NCBI RefSeq assembly: GCF_018388445.1
Contig: NZ_CP074405.1
Span: 930,001-994,000, forward strand
From: Cellulomonas wangleii
GTDB lineage: Bacteria > Actinomycetota > Actinomycetes > Actinomycetales > Cellulomonadaceae
DNA: 64,000 nt
Reading direction: 5' to 3'
The notes under the pieces are model-generated. The model ran no database searches. It saw only the letters and a program-made list of their open reading frames with translations, and had not been told where the DNA came from. Below, piece after piece: positions 41,501 to 49,108 of the stretch. A program made the position numbers and the translations under genes. Position 1 is the first letter of the stretch; each line of letters opens with the position of its first letter.

Positions 41501-44027
41501 CACGACCCCGCCGAGCACGCCGGCCGACCTGACGGCCACGGCCGCCGGGGACGACGCCGTCGCGCTGGCCTGGGAGGCGGCGACGGACGACGTCGCCGTC
41601 ACCGGGTACACGGTGCGCCGGTCCGGCTCGCCGGACTTCCCGGCCGTGTCGACGACCCAGCTCGAGGACGTCACCGGCACGTCGGTGACGGACGTCGGGC
41701 TGGCGGCCGGCACGTACTACTACCAGGTACTGGCCCACGACGCTGCAGGCAACGTGAGCGCACCCGGTGCAGCGGTCGAGATCACGGTCGCGGGGCCCGA
41801 CACCACGGCGCCCGGCGCACCGGCCGGTCTGACCGCCGCGGTGACCGGTGAGGACACCGTGGGCCTCGCGTGGCAGGCGGCGCAGGACGACCGCGCCGTC
41901 ACCCGCTACGTGCTGCAGCGCTCGACGTCGCCGGACTTCCCGGCCGCGGGCACGACGCAGGTCGCCGAGGTGACGGGCACGTCGCACACCGACACGGGGC
42001 TCGACGTCGGGACGTACCACTACCGCGTCGTCGCGTACGACGCGGCCGGCAACGCGAGCGAGCCGAGCACCGCCGCCGAGGTGACGCTGCTCGGGCCGGA
42101 TGTGTCGGCTCCGGGTGCTCCGGGTGGGGTGTCGGGGTCGGTGGACGGTGCCGGTGCGGTGTCGGTGTCGTGGTCGGCGTCGTCGGACGATCGTGGGGTG
42201 GCCGGGTACCGGGTGTTCCGGGGTGCGTCGGCGGACTTCGTGGCCGCTGAGGGGGTGCTGGTCGGTGAGGTGACGGGTCTGTCGGTGGTGGATGCCGGTG
42301 CCGTGCCGGGGGAGCACTTCTACAAGGTGGTGGCGTTCGACGCGGCGGGCAACGTGTCCGCGGCGTCGTCGGCGGCGTCGGTGACGGTGCCCGAGCCGGT
42401 GGGTGAGCCGGTGACGGTGGTGGTGCCGGCGTCGGGCGATGCGATGGTGCTGGCCTCGGCGGCGTCGACGAACTACGGGTCGAACACGCAGCTGGCGGTG
42501 CGTTCGGAGGGGTCGGCGCAGGAGTCGTTCCTGTCGTTCGACCTGCCGGCGGCGCCGGCGGGTGCGGGGTTGACGTCGGTGGTGCTGGGGGTGCGTTCCT
42601 CGACGGACCCGGCGGCGGCCTCGGAGGGTGCGGTGACGGCCTCGGTGGTCGGGGGGTCGTGGACCGAGTCGGGTGTGACCTGGGTGAACCGGCCCACCGG
42701 TGCCGGGGTGGTGCTGGGCTCGTTGCCGCAGGTGCCGGTGCGCAACACGGCGTACGAGCTGGTCGGTGACCCGGCGGTGCTGGCCTCGTCGTTGGGTGGC
42801 CGTGTCACCCTGCGGCTGGCCGGTGGAGGGTCGGACAACGCGCGGTTCTGGTCGCGTGAGGCCACCAACGCCACGTACGCACCCGCCCTGACGCTGACGT
42901 TCACACCGGGCACGGTCGGTCCGCAGCCGGATGTGTCGGCTCCGGGTGCTCCGGGTGGGGTGTCGGGGTCGGTGGACGGTGCCGGTGCGGTGTCGGTGTC
43001 GTGGTCGGCGTCGTCGGACGATCGTGGGGTGGCCGGGTACCGGGTGTTCCGGGGTGCGTCGGCGGACTTCGTGGCCGCTGAGGGGGTGCTGGTCGGTGAG
43101 GTGACGGGTCTGTCGGTGGTGGATGCCGGTGCCGTGCCGGGGGAGCACTTCTACAAGGTGGTGGCGTTCGACGCGGCGGGCAACGTGTCCGCGGCGTCGT
43201 CGGCGGCGTCGGTGACGGTGCCCGAGCCGGTGGGTGAGCCGGTGACGGTGGTGGTGCCGGCGTCGGGCGATGCGATGGTGCTGGCCTCGGCGGCGTCGAC
43301 GAACTACGGGTCGAACACGCAGCTGGCGGTGCGTTCGGAGGGGTCGGCGCAGGAGTCGTTCCTGTCGTTCGACCTGCCGGCGGCGCCGGCGGGTGCGGGG
43401 TTGACGTCGGTGGTGCTGGGGGTGCGTTCCTCGACGGACCCGGCGGCGGCCTCGGAGGGTGCGGTGACGGCCTCGGTGGTCGGGGGGTCGTGGACCGAGT
43501 CGGGTGTGACCTGGGTGAACCGGCCCACCGGTGCCGGGGTGGTGCTGGGCTCGTTGCCGCAGGTGCCGGTGCGCAACACGGCGTACGAGCTGGTCGGTGA
43601 CCCGGCGGTGCTGGCCTCGTCGTTGGGTGGCCGTGTCACCCTGCGGCTGGCCGGTGGAGGGTCGGACAACGCGCGGTTCTGGTCGCGTGAGGCCACCAAC
43701 GCCACGTACGCACCGGTCCTCACCCTCACGTTCACGCCCGTCGAGGCGGCGCCTGCGGCGGAGGTGCCTCCGGCAGCCGCAACGGTCCCGCAGGCGGACA
43801 CGGCCGCCGTCGAGGAGGGTGCCACCACGCCGTCGGGCACGGGCGGCGCGGTCCCGGGCGAGCACGCGGCACCGGCAGTCCCGGTGCCGGCCCCGCCGCG
43901 CCCCGAGCAGGGCCCGGTCGCCGTCCCGACGGAGCCGGTCACGGAGCCCGAGCCGACGCCGGGCACCACGACGGAGCCGCCGCCCGCGGCGGACCCGGAA
44001 GCGGAGCCGGGGGTGACGGAGCCGTGA
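38520..44027 (+). CDS. Giant secreted LamG/FN3/DNRLRE surface protein
   Basis: 1,835 aa. Signal peptide (about 1-32), a beta-propeller-like region with repeated VGGxF motifs (about 35-415), an FN3 domain (about 420-515), two LamG/concanavalin-type domains (about 520-755 and 760-985), two FN3 domains, then two identical FN3-DNRLRE units (about 1190-1735) and a Pro/Glu/Thr-rich tail. No LPXTG anchor is evident. Likely a polysaccharide-binding surface or matrix protein in the EPS locus; substrate unknown. ATG 38520 was chosen because it directly precedes a clear signal peptide. The FN3-DNRLRE units have a different third-base preference (G rather than C) from the rest of the gene, a sign of separate origin. 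Confidence 0.85.
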   Translation: MKRIVARGASVAAAAALVAATLVSGPAAQALSDGLGFTADDLPTWQTNGTVWAVAAVGDTVFAGGTFSRLDPPVGGSGSPITVSALASFDATTGAPRSCRPSVTLSGGTATIRALTLAPDGRTLYIGGNFSNVGGTNVARLAALDVPTCTVRAAFRPTGISSVVRAVSVTQDAVYLGGDFTSVAGQPRGSFAAVSPTNGALLPWVADAELRGFAVAAGKDGSTVAVGGDFFTVNGQDSHGFAVVDATTGENVRNFPRGFIPDTSVIHAITADDTGYYAGAEGTGGGVFDGSFAVDYGSFAQRWRDRCLGATQAILVDRSIVYEAHHHHDCAPNNRGEFTDGVRVYLTANRADASNEMLAWRPRLNDGIGEGIGPRALTVAETGARRYLWVGGEFTRVNGNTQQSLTRFADGPDTGAPTTPVVRAESLRTGEIRLAWRASYDDDDGALTYRVFRGSSSEPIATVTGDSRWWVRPQVSFVDTTATPGVQYTYRVTASDGTSTSPQSGGVNARAATTTQAYASAVIDDGAELYWRGELASSRYGVDSASGASQVNYMEGVTHRGGEDAAIGSAGWSATFDGATGYAYDERTVPGPSVYSVETWIRTTTTQGGKIIGFGNGKPNTGTGATRLSGSYDRHVYMTNDGRLVFGTYTGSAVAVTSAQSFNDGEWHHVVATQGPGGMALYVDGKRVARNANSVAQAYEGSWRIGGDQLNGWPSRPTSNFFAGQIDETAVYPTALTGAQVEAHYRATGREPAVPPAPADEYGAAVYGLDPDLYWRLDEPPATGTVADSGRYGVTGTVTGRVALGTPGVVEPGTAATFTPVGTGAADGGTIASDVSFTDPRGYSLELWFQSSSAVGGKLIGFGNERSALSGNYDRHVYQRDDGRLVFGVWTGTENTVVSPAAYTDGAWHHVVATHSPLTGMSLYVDGQLVGTNAATGAQSYTGYWRVGGDTSWSGTSSPWFTGSIDEVAVYGSVLTGQDVALHHALGAQLPLPDTTPPSTPADLTATAAGDDAVALAWEAATDDVAVTGYTVRRSGSPDFPAVSTTQLEDVTGTSVTDVGLAAGTYYYQVLAHDAAGNVSAPGAAVEITVAGPDTTAPGAPAGLTAAVTGEDTVGLAWQAAQDDRAVTRYVLQRSTSPDFPAAGTTQVAEVTGTSHTDTGLDVGTYHYRVVAYDAAGNASEPSTAAEVTLLGPDVSAPGAPGGVSGSVDGAGAVSVSWSASSDDRGVAGYRVFRGASADFVAAEGVLVGEVTGLSVVDAGAVPGEHFYKVVAFDAAGNVSAASSAASVTVPEPVGEPVTVVVPASGDAMVLASAASTNYGSNTQLAVRSEGSAQESFLSFDLPAAPAGAGLTSVVLGVRSSTDPAAASEGAVTASVVGGSWTESGVTWVNRPTGAGVVLGSLPQVPVRNTAYELVGDPAVLASSLGGRVTLRLAGGGSDNARFWSREATNATYAPALTLTFTPGTVGPQPDVSAPGAPGGVSGSVDGAGAVSVSWSASSDDRGVAGYRVFRGASADFVAAEGVLVGEVTGLSVVDAGAVPGEHFYKVVAFDAAGNVSAASSAASVTVPEPVGEPVTVVVPASGDAMVLASAASTNYGSNTQLAVRSEGSAQESFLSFDLPAAPAGAGLTSVVLGVRSSTDPAAASEGAVTASVVGGSWTESGVTWVNRPTGAGVVLGSLPQVPVRNTAYELVGDPAVLASSLGGRVTLRLAGGGSDNARFWSREATNATYAPVLTLTFTPVEAAPAAEVPPAAATVPQADTAAVEEGATTPSGTGGAVPGEHAAPAVPVPAPPRPEQGPVAVPTEPVTEPEPTPGTTTEPPPAADPEAEPGVTEP
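42095..43714 (+). repeat. Exact 789-bp tandem duplication inside the giant gene
   Basis: Bases 42095-42883 and 42926-43714 appear identical, offset by 831 bp (277 codons), so the frame is kept. Each copy encodes one FN3 and one DNRLRE domain; a 42-bp spacer separates them. Absence of even synonymous differences indicates a very recent duplication or gene conversion. Confidence 0.9.
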
Positions 44028-44113
44028 GGAGGACCGTGAGACCGGCCTCCCGCCGCCGGTCCGCCGCCCCGCGGGCGCACCGCCGCCCCACCGGCACGTC
44101 CCGAGGAGTCCTG

Positions 44114-44764
44114 ATGCCCGCCCGTCCGCTGCTCCTCGCACCGCTCCTGGTCGGTCTGCTCGTCGGCGGGCTCGTCGCCGGCTGCTCGTCGGGCGCCGGG
44201 TCGACCGCCGGCGCGACCCCGGCGGTCGCCGGCGCGACCGAGGACGCGACGCCGCTGGGACCGGCCCCGACCGTGACACCGCTGGCGGCGCCGAGCCCGG
44301 GCACGGGTGCGGTCGACCTGTACGTGTCGCTGAACAGCACGGGCGAGGTCTTCCCCGAGTCGGTGGTCGAGGCCGGGCAGCACACCTGCGAGCGGGTGTC
44401 GTACCTCGTGCAGGTCAGCGAGGACGAGTTCCGGGCGGCGCTCGACGGTCCGCTCACCCTCGCCGACACGGCGGTGCCGCTGCTGTGCCCCGACCTGCTG
44501 GGGCCCCTCGCCCGGGCACGCGGCGGCATCGGGGAGGGGGAGTCGGCGGTCGCCGCCGGGGACCCCGGAGCGGTGGCACCGGGTGAGTACCGCAGCGTCA
44601 CGGCAGCGGCAGGCTGCACGTGGAGCGTCCGTGACGGTGCGGGTGCCACGAGCTCGCAGGGCGGCGTCGCCACGGCCGGGGAGGTCGCCACGCTCGTCGT
44701 CGGCGCCACCGACGCGGCCGTGAACTCCGCCGGCTGCGGCCTGTGGCTCCCCGCGGCGGGCTGA
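44114..44764 (+). CDS. Putative lipoprotein
   Basis: 216 aa, no family recognised. A lipobox LVAGC follows a hydrophobic stretch, with the lipid-bearing Cys at about residue 24. Four further cysteines in the mature part (HTCER, LLCPD, AGCTW, AGCGL) could form two disulfides. ATG 44114 was chosen for the GAGGAG six bases upstream; the frame is open back to a GTG at 44024 that overlaps the giant gene's stop. Probably co-transcribed with the giant surface protein. Confidence 0.7.
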   Translation: MPARPLLLAPLLVGLLVGGLVAGCSSGAGSTAGATPAVAGATEDATPLGPAPTVTPLAAPSPGTGAVDLYVSLNSTGEVFPESVVEAGQHTCERVSYLVQVSEDEFRAALDGPLTLADTAVPLLCPDLLGPLARARGGIGEGESAVAAGDPGAVAPGEYRSVTAAAGCTWSVRDGAGATSSQGGVATAGEVATLVVGATDAAVNSAGCGLWLPAAG

Positions 44765-44777
44765 ACGCCGCTGGGCT

Positions 44778-44793
44778 GAGCGCTGCGGCGCTC
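44778..44793. terminator. Small hairpin between convergent genes
   Basis: GAGCGC-TGCG-GCGCTC lies 13 bp after the lipoprotein stop in a 160-bp gap that otherwise holds only scattered GC-rich inverted repeats. Confidence 0.35.
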
Positions 44794-44924
44794 GGCCTGT
44801 CGGTGCCTGAACGCCCCGCGCTTCCCCCGTGGCGGACCGAGCGTCGTCGCGCGCCGTGACCGCGGGTCCGTGAGCGGCTCGACGGCCCGGCGCCGTCGCG
44901 GACCGTGCGGCGCTCGGCGCGGTG

Positions 44925-47102
44925 TCAGGCGTCGCCGGCGACCACGGTCCGCTCGTCCGCCGGGACGAGCGCGTCGCGCAGCACCGGGGCCAGGGCGTGC
45001 GAGTAGGCGTCGGTGAGGTGGTTCGGGTCGACCCGCACCGGGGTGCTGCCCACGAACACCGGGCAGTACCCCTGCGCGGTGCAGAACCAGCGCAGGCTGT
45101 CGACGTAGCGGATCCCCGCCGCCGCGCCGCCGGCGGCCTCGACGGCGGCCTGGTCGGCCGTGCGCACGTGCCACCACGTGTCGTGGACCGGCGAGAGGCA
45201 CTCCCCGGGCCCGGAGCGCGCCGTCGCGCACGTGGCGGGGTGCTCGCCGCTGGGCGGCGGTGCCAGCACCACGACGTCCGGAGCCAGGCCCTCGAGCGTC
45301 GTGAGCGTGCGGGTGAGGCCGGCGGTCCACTCGGCGTACGCGGCGGCACCGGTGGCCCCCGAGCTGAGCCGGTTCACGGAGTCCTCCGCGGCGGCGACCA
45401 CGACGAGCGACGGTCGGAGCTCGGCGATCTTCGCCGTCATCCACTCGCGGTGCGGTCCGCACGGCGCCCAGGGCTCGCCCTGGAAGTCGTCCACGGCGAC
45501 GTCCGCCGCCGGGCACGCCTGCAGCGTCAGGGGCTGGACCGCGAAGCCGGCCGCGCCCAGCGCGTCGGCGATGCCGGGCACGTAGCTCGTGGCGACGGAG
45601 TCGCCCAGCACCACGGCCACCTGCGCGCCGTCGGCCGCCCCGTACCGGCAGCGCTCGACGTCGTCGTCGTCCCGCACGTCCAGGCACTCGTCGGTCGCCC
45701 AGGGGGCGGCCAGGTCGTCCTCGCCGAGGTCGTCGATCGCCGGTGACAGGTCGGGCCACTGCCCGACGCCGACGGCAGCCGTCACCTGCTGGGCGAGCTC
45801 CGCCGCCGCGCCGGTCGGCTCCGCCGCGGCGGGCTCGGCTCCGGTCGCGGGCACGGCACCGACGGTCGCCGCGGCGACCGCCCCCGGCGGCGGTCCCGCG
45901 GGTGCGGGTGTGCGCAGGACGGCGTAGCCCGACGCGACGCCGGCCAGGACGGTGAGGCTCGCCACGCAGGCGAGGGCGGCCGGCCGGGCGACGAGCGCCG
46001 GCCGTGGACCCGCCGCCGCGCGGCGTACTCGCGGCTCGAGCCACGTGGACCGGCGTACCGGGTCCTCGACCAGGTGGTACGACAGCACCGCCAGCGCGAC
46101 GGAGACGACGATCGCCACGAGCTGGGCCGTGCGGCCGGGCGCCATGACCGCGTCGAGGAACACCACCACCGGCCAGTGCCACAGGTACAGCGAGAACGAC
46201 ACGAGACCGATGTACTGGGCCACGGGGTTCGACAGGATGCCGAGCAGCCGGGGTGCCCGCGCGCCCGTTCCCGCGACGACGACGGCGGCGGTGCCCAGGA
46301 CGGGCAGCGCGGCACCCGGGGCGGGGACGGGCGACGCGGGCGTCAACCAGAACGCGCCGAGCCCGAGCGCCGCCAGGCCGCCCCAGGCCAGCGCGTGCCG
46401 CCACCACACGCCGGGGCGCCTGCTGATCCAGCCGGCGCCCACCGCGATCAGCGTGCCGACGCCGAGCTCCCACGCCCTCGTCGCGGTGGAGAAGTACGCG
46501 TCGGTCGGCGCGGTCGCCGTGCGGTGCGCGGCCCAGGCGAACGACCCGACCGTGACGAGCACGGCCATGACGGTGAGCGGCAGCAGCGGGCGGGTCCGGG
46601 CGCGTCGCCCGAGCGCGAGGCACCCGACGACCAGCAGCGGCCAGACCACGTAGAACTGCTCCTCGACGCCGAGCGACCAGTAGTGCTGGAACAGGCTGAC
46701 GGCCCCCGTCGCGTCGAAGTAGTCGGTGCCCTGGGCGGTGAGGTGCACGTTCGCGAGGAAGAACGTCGACCACAGCGCATCGACGCGGACGTCGTGCGCG
46801 CGGTTGGCCAGGAAGAGCACCTGCGCGACCCCGACCGTCGCCACGACGACCAGCACCGCCGCGGGCAGGATGCGCCGTGCGCGGCGCCGGTAGAACTCGG
46901 CGAAGCTGATGCGCCCCGTCCGGGCGTGCTCCCGCAGCATGATCCCCGTGATGAGGAAGCCCGACAGCACGAAGAAGACGTCGACGCCCAGGTAGCCGCC
47001 GGACGGCAGGCCGACGGTGTGGGCGAGCAGGACGAGCAGGACCGCGATCGCCCGCAGGCCACCGATGTCGAGGCGGTGGTCCGTCGGTGCGGCCGCGGTC
47101 AT
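44925..47102 (-). CDS. OafA-type membrane acyltransferase with SGNH domain
   Basis: 725 aa. The N-terminal half is an acyltransferase-3 domain with about ten membrane helices, FFVLSGFLITGIML and the catalytic His region LLAHTVG. After an eleventh helix and an Ala/Pro linker comes an extracytoplasmic SGNH domain with VVLGDSVATSY and DPNHLTD (Ser, Asp and His of the triad). OafA-like enzymes O-acetylate surface glycans, here presumably the EPS. It lies four bases after the Wzz-kinase gene, same operon. Confidence 0.9.
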   Translation of the reverse strand: MTAAAPTDHRLDIGGLRAIAVLLVLLAHTVGLPSGGYLGVDVFFVLSGFLITGIMLREHARTGRISFAEFYRRRARRILPAAVLVVVATVGVAQVLFLANRAHDVRVDALWSTFFLANVHLTAQGTDYFDATGAVSLFQHYWSLGVEEQFYVVWPLLVVGCLALGRRARTRPLLPLTVMAVLVTVGSFAWAAHRTATAPTDAYFSTATRAWELGVGTLIAVGAGWISRRPGVWWRHALAWGGLAALGLGAFWLTPASPVPAPGAALPVLGTAAVVVAGTGARAPRLLGILSNPVAQYIGLVSFSLYLWHWPVVVFLDAVMAPGRTAQLVAIVVSVALAVLSYHLVEDPVRRSTWLEPRVRRAAAGPRPALVARPAALACVASLTVLAGVASGYAVLRTPAPAGPPPGAVAAATVGAVPATGAEPAAAEPTGAAAELAQQVTAAVGVGQWPDLSPAIDDLGEDDLAAPWATDECLDVRDDDDVERCRYGAADGAQVAVVLGDSVATSYVPGIADALGAAGFAVQPLTLQACPAADVAVDDFQGEPWAPCGPHREWMTAKIAELRPSLVVVAAAEDSVNRLSSGATGAAAYAEWTAGLTRTLTTLEGLAPDVVVLAPPPSGEHPATCATARSGPGECLSPVHDTWWHVRTADQAAVEAAGGAAAGIRYVDSLRWFCTAQGYCPVFVGSTPVRVDPNHLTDAYSHALAPVLRDALVPADERTVVAGDA

Positions 47103-47106
47103 CGCC

Positions 47107-48891
47107 TCAGCCCCTCACGAAGCTCGAGTCGTCGTGCAGCACCGCCTCGCGGGGCGTGCTCTGCTCCGGGGACGCGTGCGGAAGGGGGGCCGCGGGAGGC
47201 GGCGCGTCGGAGGTGTGCCCGTCACCGGCCGGTCCGCCGCCGGCCTGCCGGTCACGCGTCGTGCCGGGGTCGGGTGCGGTGTCGCCGTCGCCGACCGTGG
47301 CGTCGTCCGCGGGTCCGGGGGTCGCCGGATCGTCCCCGGCGGGCGCGCGGGCCGCGGGCGGCGCTGCCGGGGTGTCGTGGTCCGGCGGCACCGGTGCGGC
47401 CGCGGGCCGCGAGGCCCGCTCGAGGTGGCGTGCCACGTCCGCGGCACGGACCGCACCGCCGAGGGTGCGGGGCGCCTCGTCCGCGCTGTCCGGCGCGTCC
47501 CCGGCGGGAGCGTCGACGGGCTCTGCCCCCGTGGGCCCGCCCGGCGCCGCAGCGGGCGCGGCGGGCGTCTCCGCCGCCGGAAGCGCGTCGCCGTACCGCG
47601 ACCACGCGGTCCGCGGCACGCGGTTGGCGACGAGGCCGACGACCGGCACGCCCCCGGCGGCCAGGGTGGCGGCAGCGGCTCTGACCTCGTGGCGCCGGAC
47701 GGCCCCGGCCCCGACGACGAGCACCACGCCGTGGCACAGCCGCCCCACGACCACGGCGTCGGTGACGGGCAGCACCGGCGGGCAGTCGAGCACGACGTGG
47801 TCGTAGCGCTCCGTCAGCTCCGCGAGCAGCTCCCGCATCCGGCTCGTGGCGAGCAGCTCGCTGGGGTGGGCGGTGAGCGGCCCGGACGTCAGGACGTCCG
47901 GCAGACCCGGTCCCTGTGCCGCGACCGCGTCCTCGAGCGGGACGCCCCCGGTCAGCACGGAGGTGAGGCCGTCCCGCTGCTCGAGCCCCAGCTGGCCCGC
48001 GAGCCGCGGTCGGCGCAGGTTCGCCTCGACGAGGCAGACGCGGTCGCCCGCGGCCGCGAGCACCGACGCGAGGTTCACGGCCGTGGCCGTGGTGCCCTCG
48101 CCCGGCACGGAGGACGTGACGGCCACGAGCCGGCGTCCGCCCGCCGCGAGGGCGGCGATGCTGGTGCGCAGCTGGCGGTACTCCTCGGCCTGCGGGGAGC
48201 CCGCCGGTGCCGGCACCGGCGCACGACCCCGGTGGACGGTGACGGCGCCGAGCAGCGGTGCCCCCACGAGGGAGACGGCGCTCGCCTCGTCGCGGACCTT
48301 CGTGTCGACGAGCTGGCGCAGGGTGATGAGCGTCGCCCCGAGCGCGAGACCGCCGATCGCTCCCAGCAGGATCCAGAGGACGACGCGGGGCGACGTGGGC
48401 TGCGCGGGGGGTGTCGCGGTCGTGATCGGCTCGAGCCGCACGCTCTTGGAGCCGTCGGGCAGCGACGGCACGATGTCACCGACCGCCGCGGTGAGGTGCT
48501 TGGCCACCGCGTTGGCGAGGTCCGCCGCGGCCTGGGGCGAGGGGTCCGTCGCCGTCACCGAGATCACGTTGGTGCCGAGCACGCTCGTGGCGGACAGCCG
48601 CTCCACGACCGCCGCGGTGCTCCCGGTGAGGCCGAGCTCCGCCATGGCCGGCTGCACGACGACCTGGCGGGTCGCCAGCGCGCTGAACGTGCGCACCTGC
48701 TTCTGCGTGTACTCCGACCCCTGGACCAGGTCGGTGGCGCTGCCGGTGTCCGCCACGACCACCATCTCGGCGCGGGCGGTGTACTGCGGTGTGGTGAGCA
48801 AGGCGGCCAGCGCGGCGAGCAGCACCCCGACGACGGCGAACGCGGACAGCCCGAGCCAGTGAGCACGTGCCATCGCCACGTAGTCGCGCAC
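47107..48891 (-). CDS. Wzz chain-length protein fused to degenerate BY-kinase
   Basis: 594 aa. Two membrane helices flank a Wzz domain (about 1-200), followed by a CpsD/CapB-like ATPase domain (about 230-425) and a long disordered Pro/Ala/Asp-rich tail. The key residues are changed: Walker A reads VPGEGTTA, with Thr in place of the invariant Lys; Walker A-prime reads LVEANLRRP, where Asp residues are expected; Walker B LDCPP is kept. The tail has no tyrosine cluster. It may therefore bind partners without kinase activity. GTG 48891 is placed six bases after AAGGAG; the ATG at 48897 abuts that Shine-Dalgarno, and ATGs at 48963 and 48975 lack one. Confidence 0.88.
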   Translation of the reverse strand: MRDYVAMARAHWLGLSAFAVVGVLLAALAALLTTPQYTARAEMVVVADTGSATDLVQGSEYTQKQVRTFSALATRQVVVQPAMAELGLTGSTAAVVERLSATSVLGTNVISVTATDPSPQAAADLANAVAKHLTAAVGDIVPSLPDGSKSVRLEPITTATPPAQPTSPRVVLWILLGAIGGLALGATLITLRQLVDTKVRDEASAVSLVGAPLLGAVTVHRGRAPVPAPAGSPQAEEYRQLRTSIAALAAGGRRLVAVTSSVPGEGTTATAVNLASVLAAAGDRVCLVEANLRRPRLAGQLGLEQRDGLTSVLTGGVPLEDAVAAQGPGLPDVLTSGPLTAHPSELLATSRMRELLAELTERYDHVVLDCPPVLPVTDAVVVGRLCHGVVLVVGAGAVRRHEVRAAAATLAAGGVPVVGLVANRVPRTAWSRYGDALPAAETPAAPAAAPGGPTGAEPVDAPAGDAPDSADEAPRTLGGAVRAADVARHLERASRPAAAPVPPDHDTPAAPPAARAPAGDDPATPGPADDATVGDGDTAPDPGTTRDRQAGGGPAGDGHTSDAPPPAAPLPHASPEQSTPREAVLHDDSSFVRG

Positions 48892-48934
48892 CGGCATCTC
48901 CTTCTGTGTCGACGCGCCCCGGGTCGGGGAGCAG

Positions 48935-48969
48935 TCCGGAGCACGGCGCTCCGGAGTTCTCATGAGAAC
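48935..48969 (-). promoter_or_regulatory. Two inverted repeats in the wzz leader
   Basis: GTTCTCATGAGAAC (48956-48969) is a perfect 14-bp palindrome, adjoined by TCCGGAGC-ACGGC-GCTCCGGA (48935-48955), a perfect 8-bp hairpin. Both precede the wzz Shine-Dalgarno on the minus strand. Confidence 0.45.
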
Positions 48970-49003
48970 CGACATCCGGGCCTGCCGGGCCCGACAGTGG
49001 CAG

Positions 49004-49102
49004 TTTTCACCCTATCAGCACACGTCTGTCCCCTTTTGCGGCGCTTTTCACCCGTCGGCCGGGGTGCCGAGGGTGGGCAACCCCCTGACCCGTCCGTAGC
49101 CT
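49004..49102. promoter_or_regulatory. EPS promoter 4, between wzz and wzy genes
   Basis: TTTTCACCC occurs twice (49004-49012 and 49045-49053, 41 bp apart). For the plus-strand gene, TAGCCT (49097-49102) is a -10 candidate only seven bases before the ATG, which would give a leaderless or nearly leaderless mRNA. On the minus strand both copies read GGGTGAAAA toward wzz. Confidence 0.5.
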
Positions 49103-49108
49103 CGCTGC

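Noticed and set aside
38358..44279. A minus-strand open frame of about 1,970 codons opposite the giant surface protein gene
   Set aside because: Its product is Arg/His/Gly/Val-rich low-complexity sequence without domains, as expected for the antisense of a GC-rich gene; the plus strand has a signal peptide and recognisable domains.
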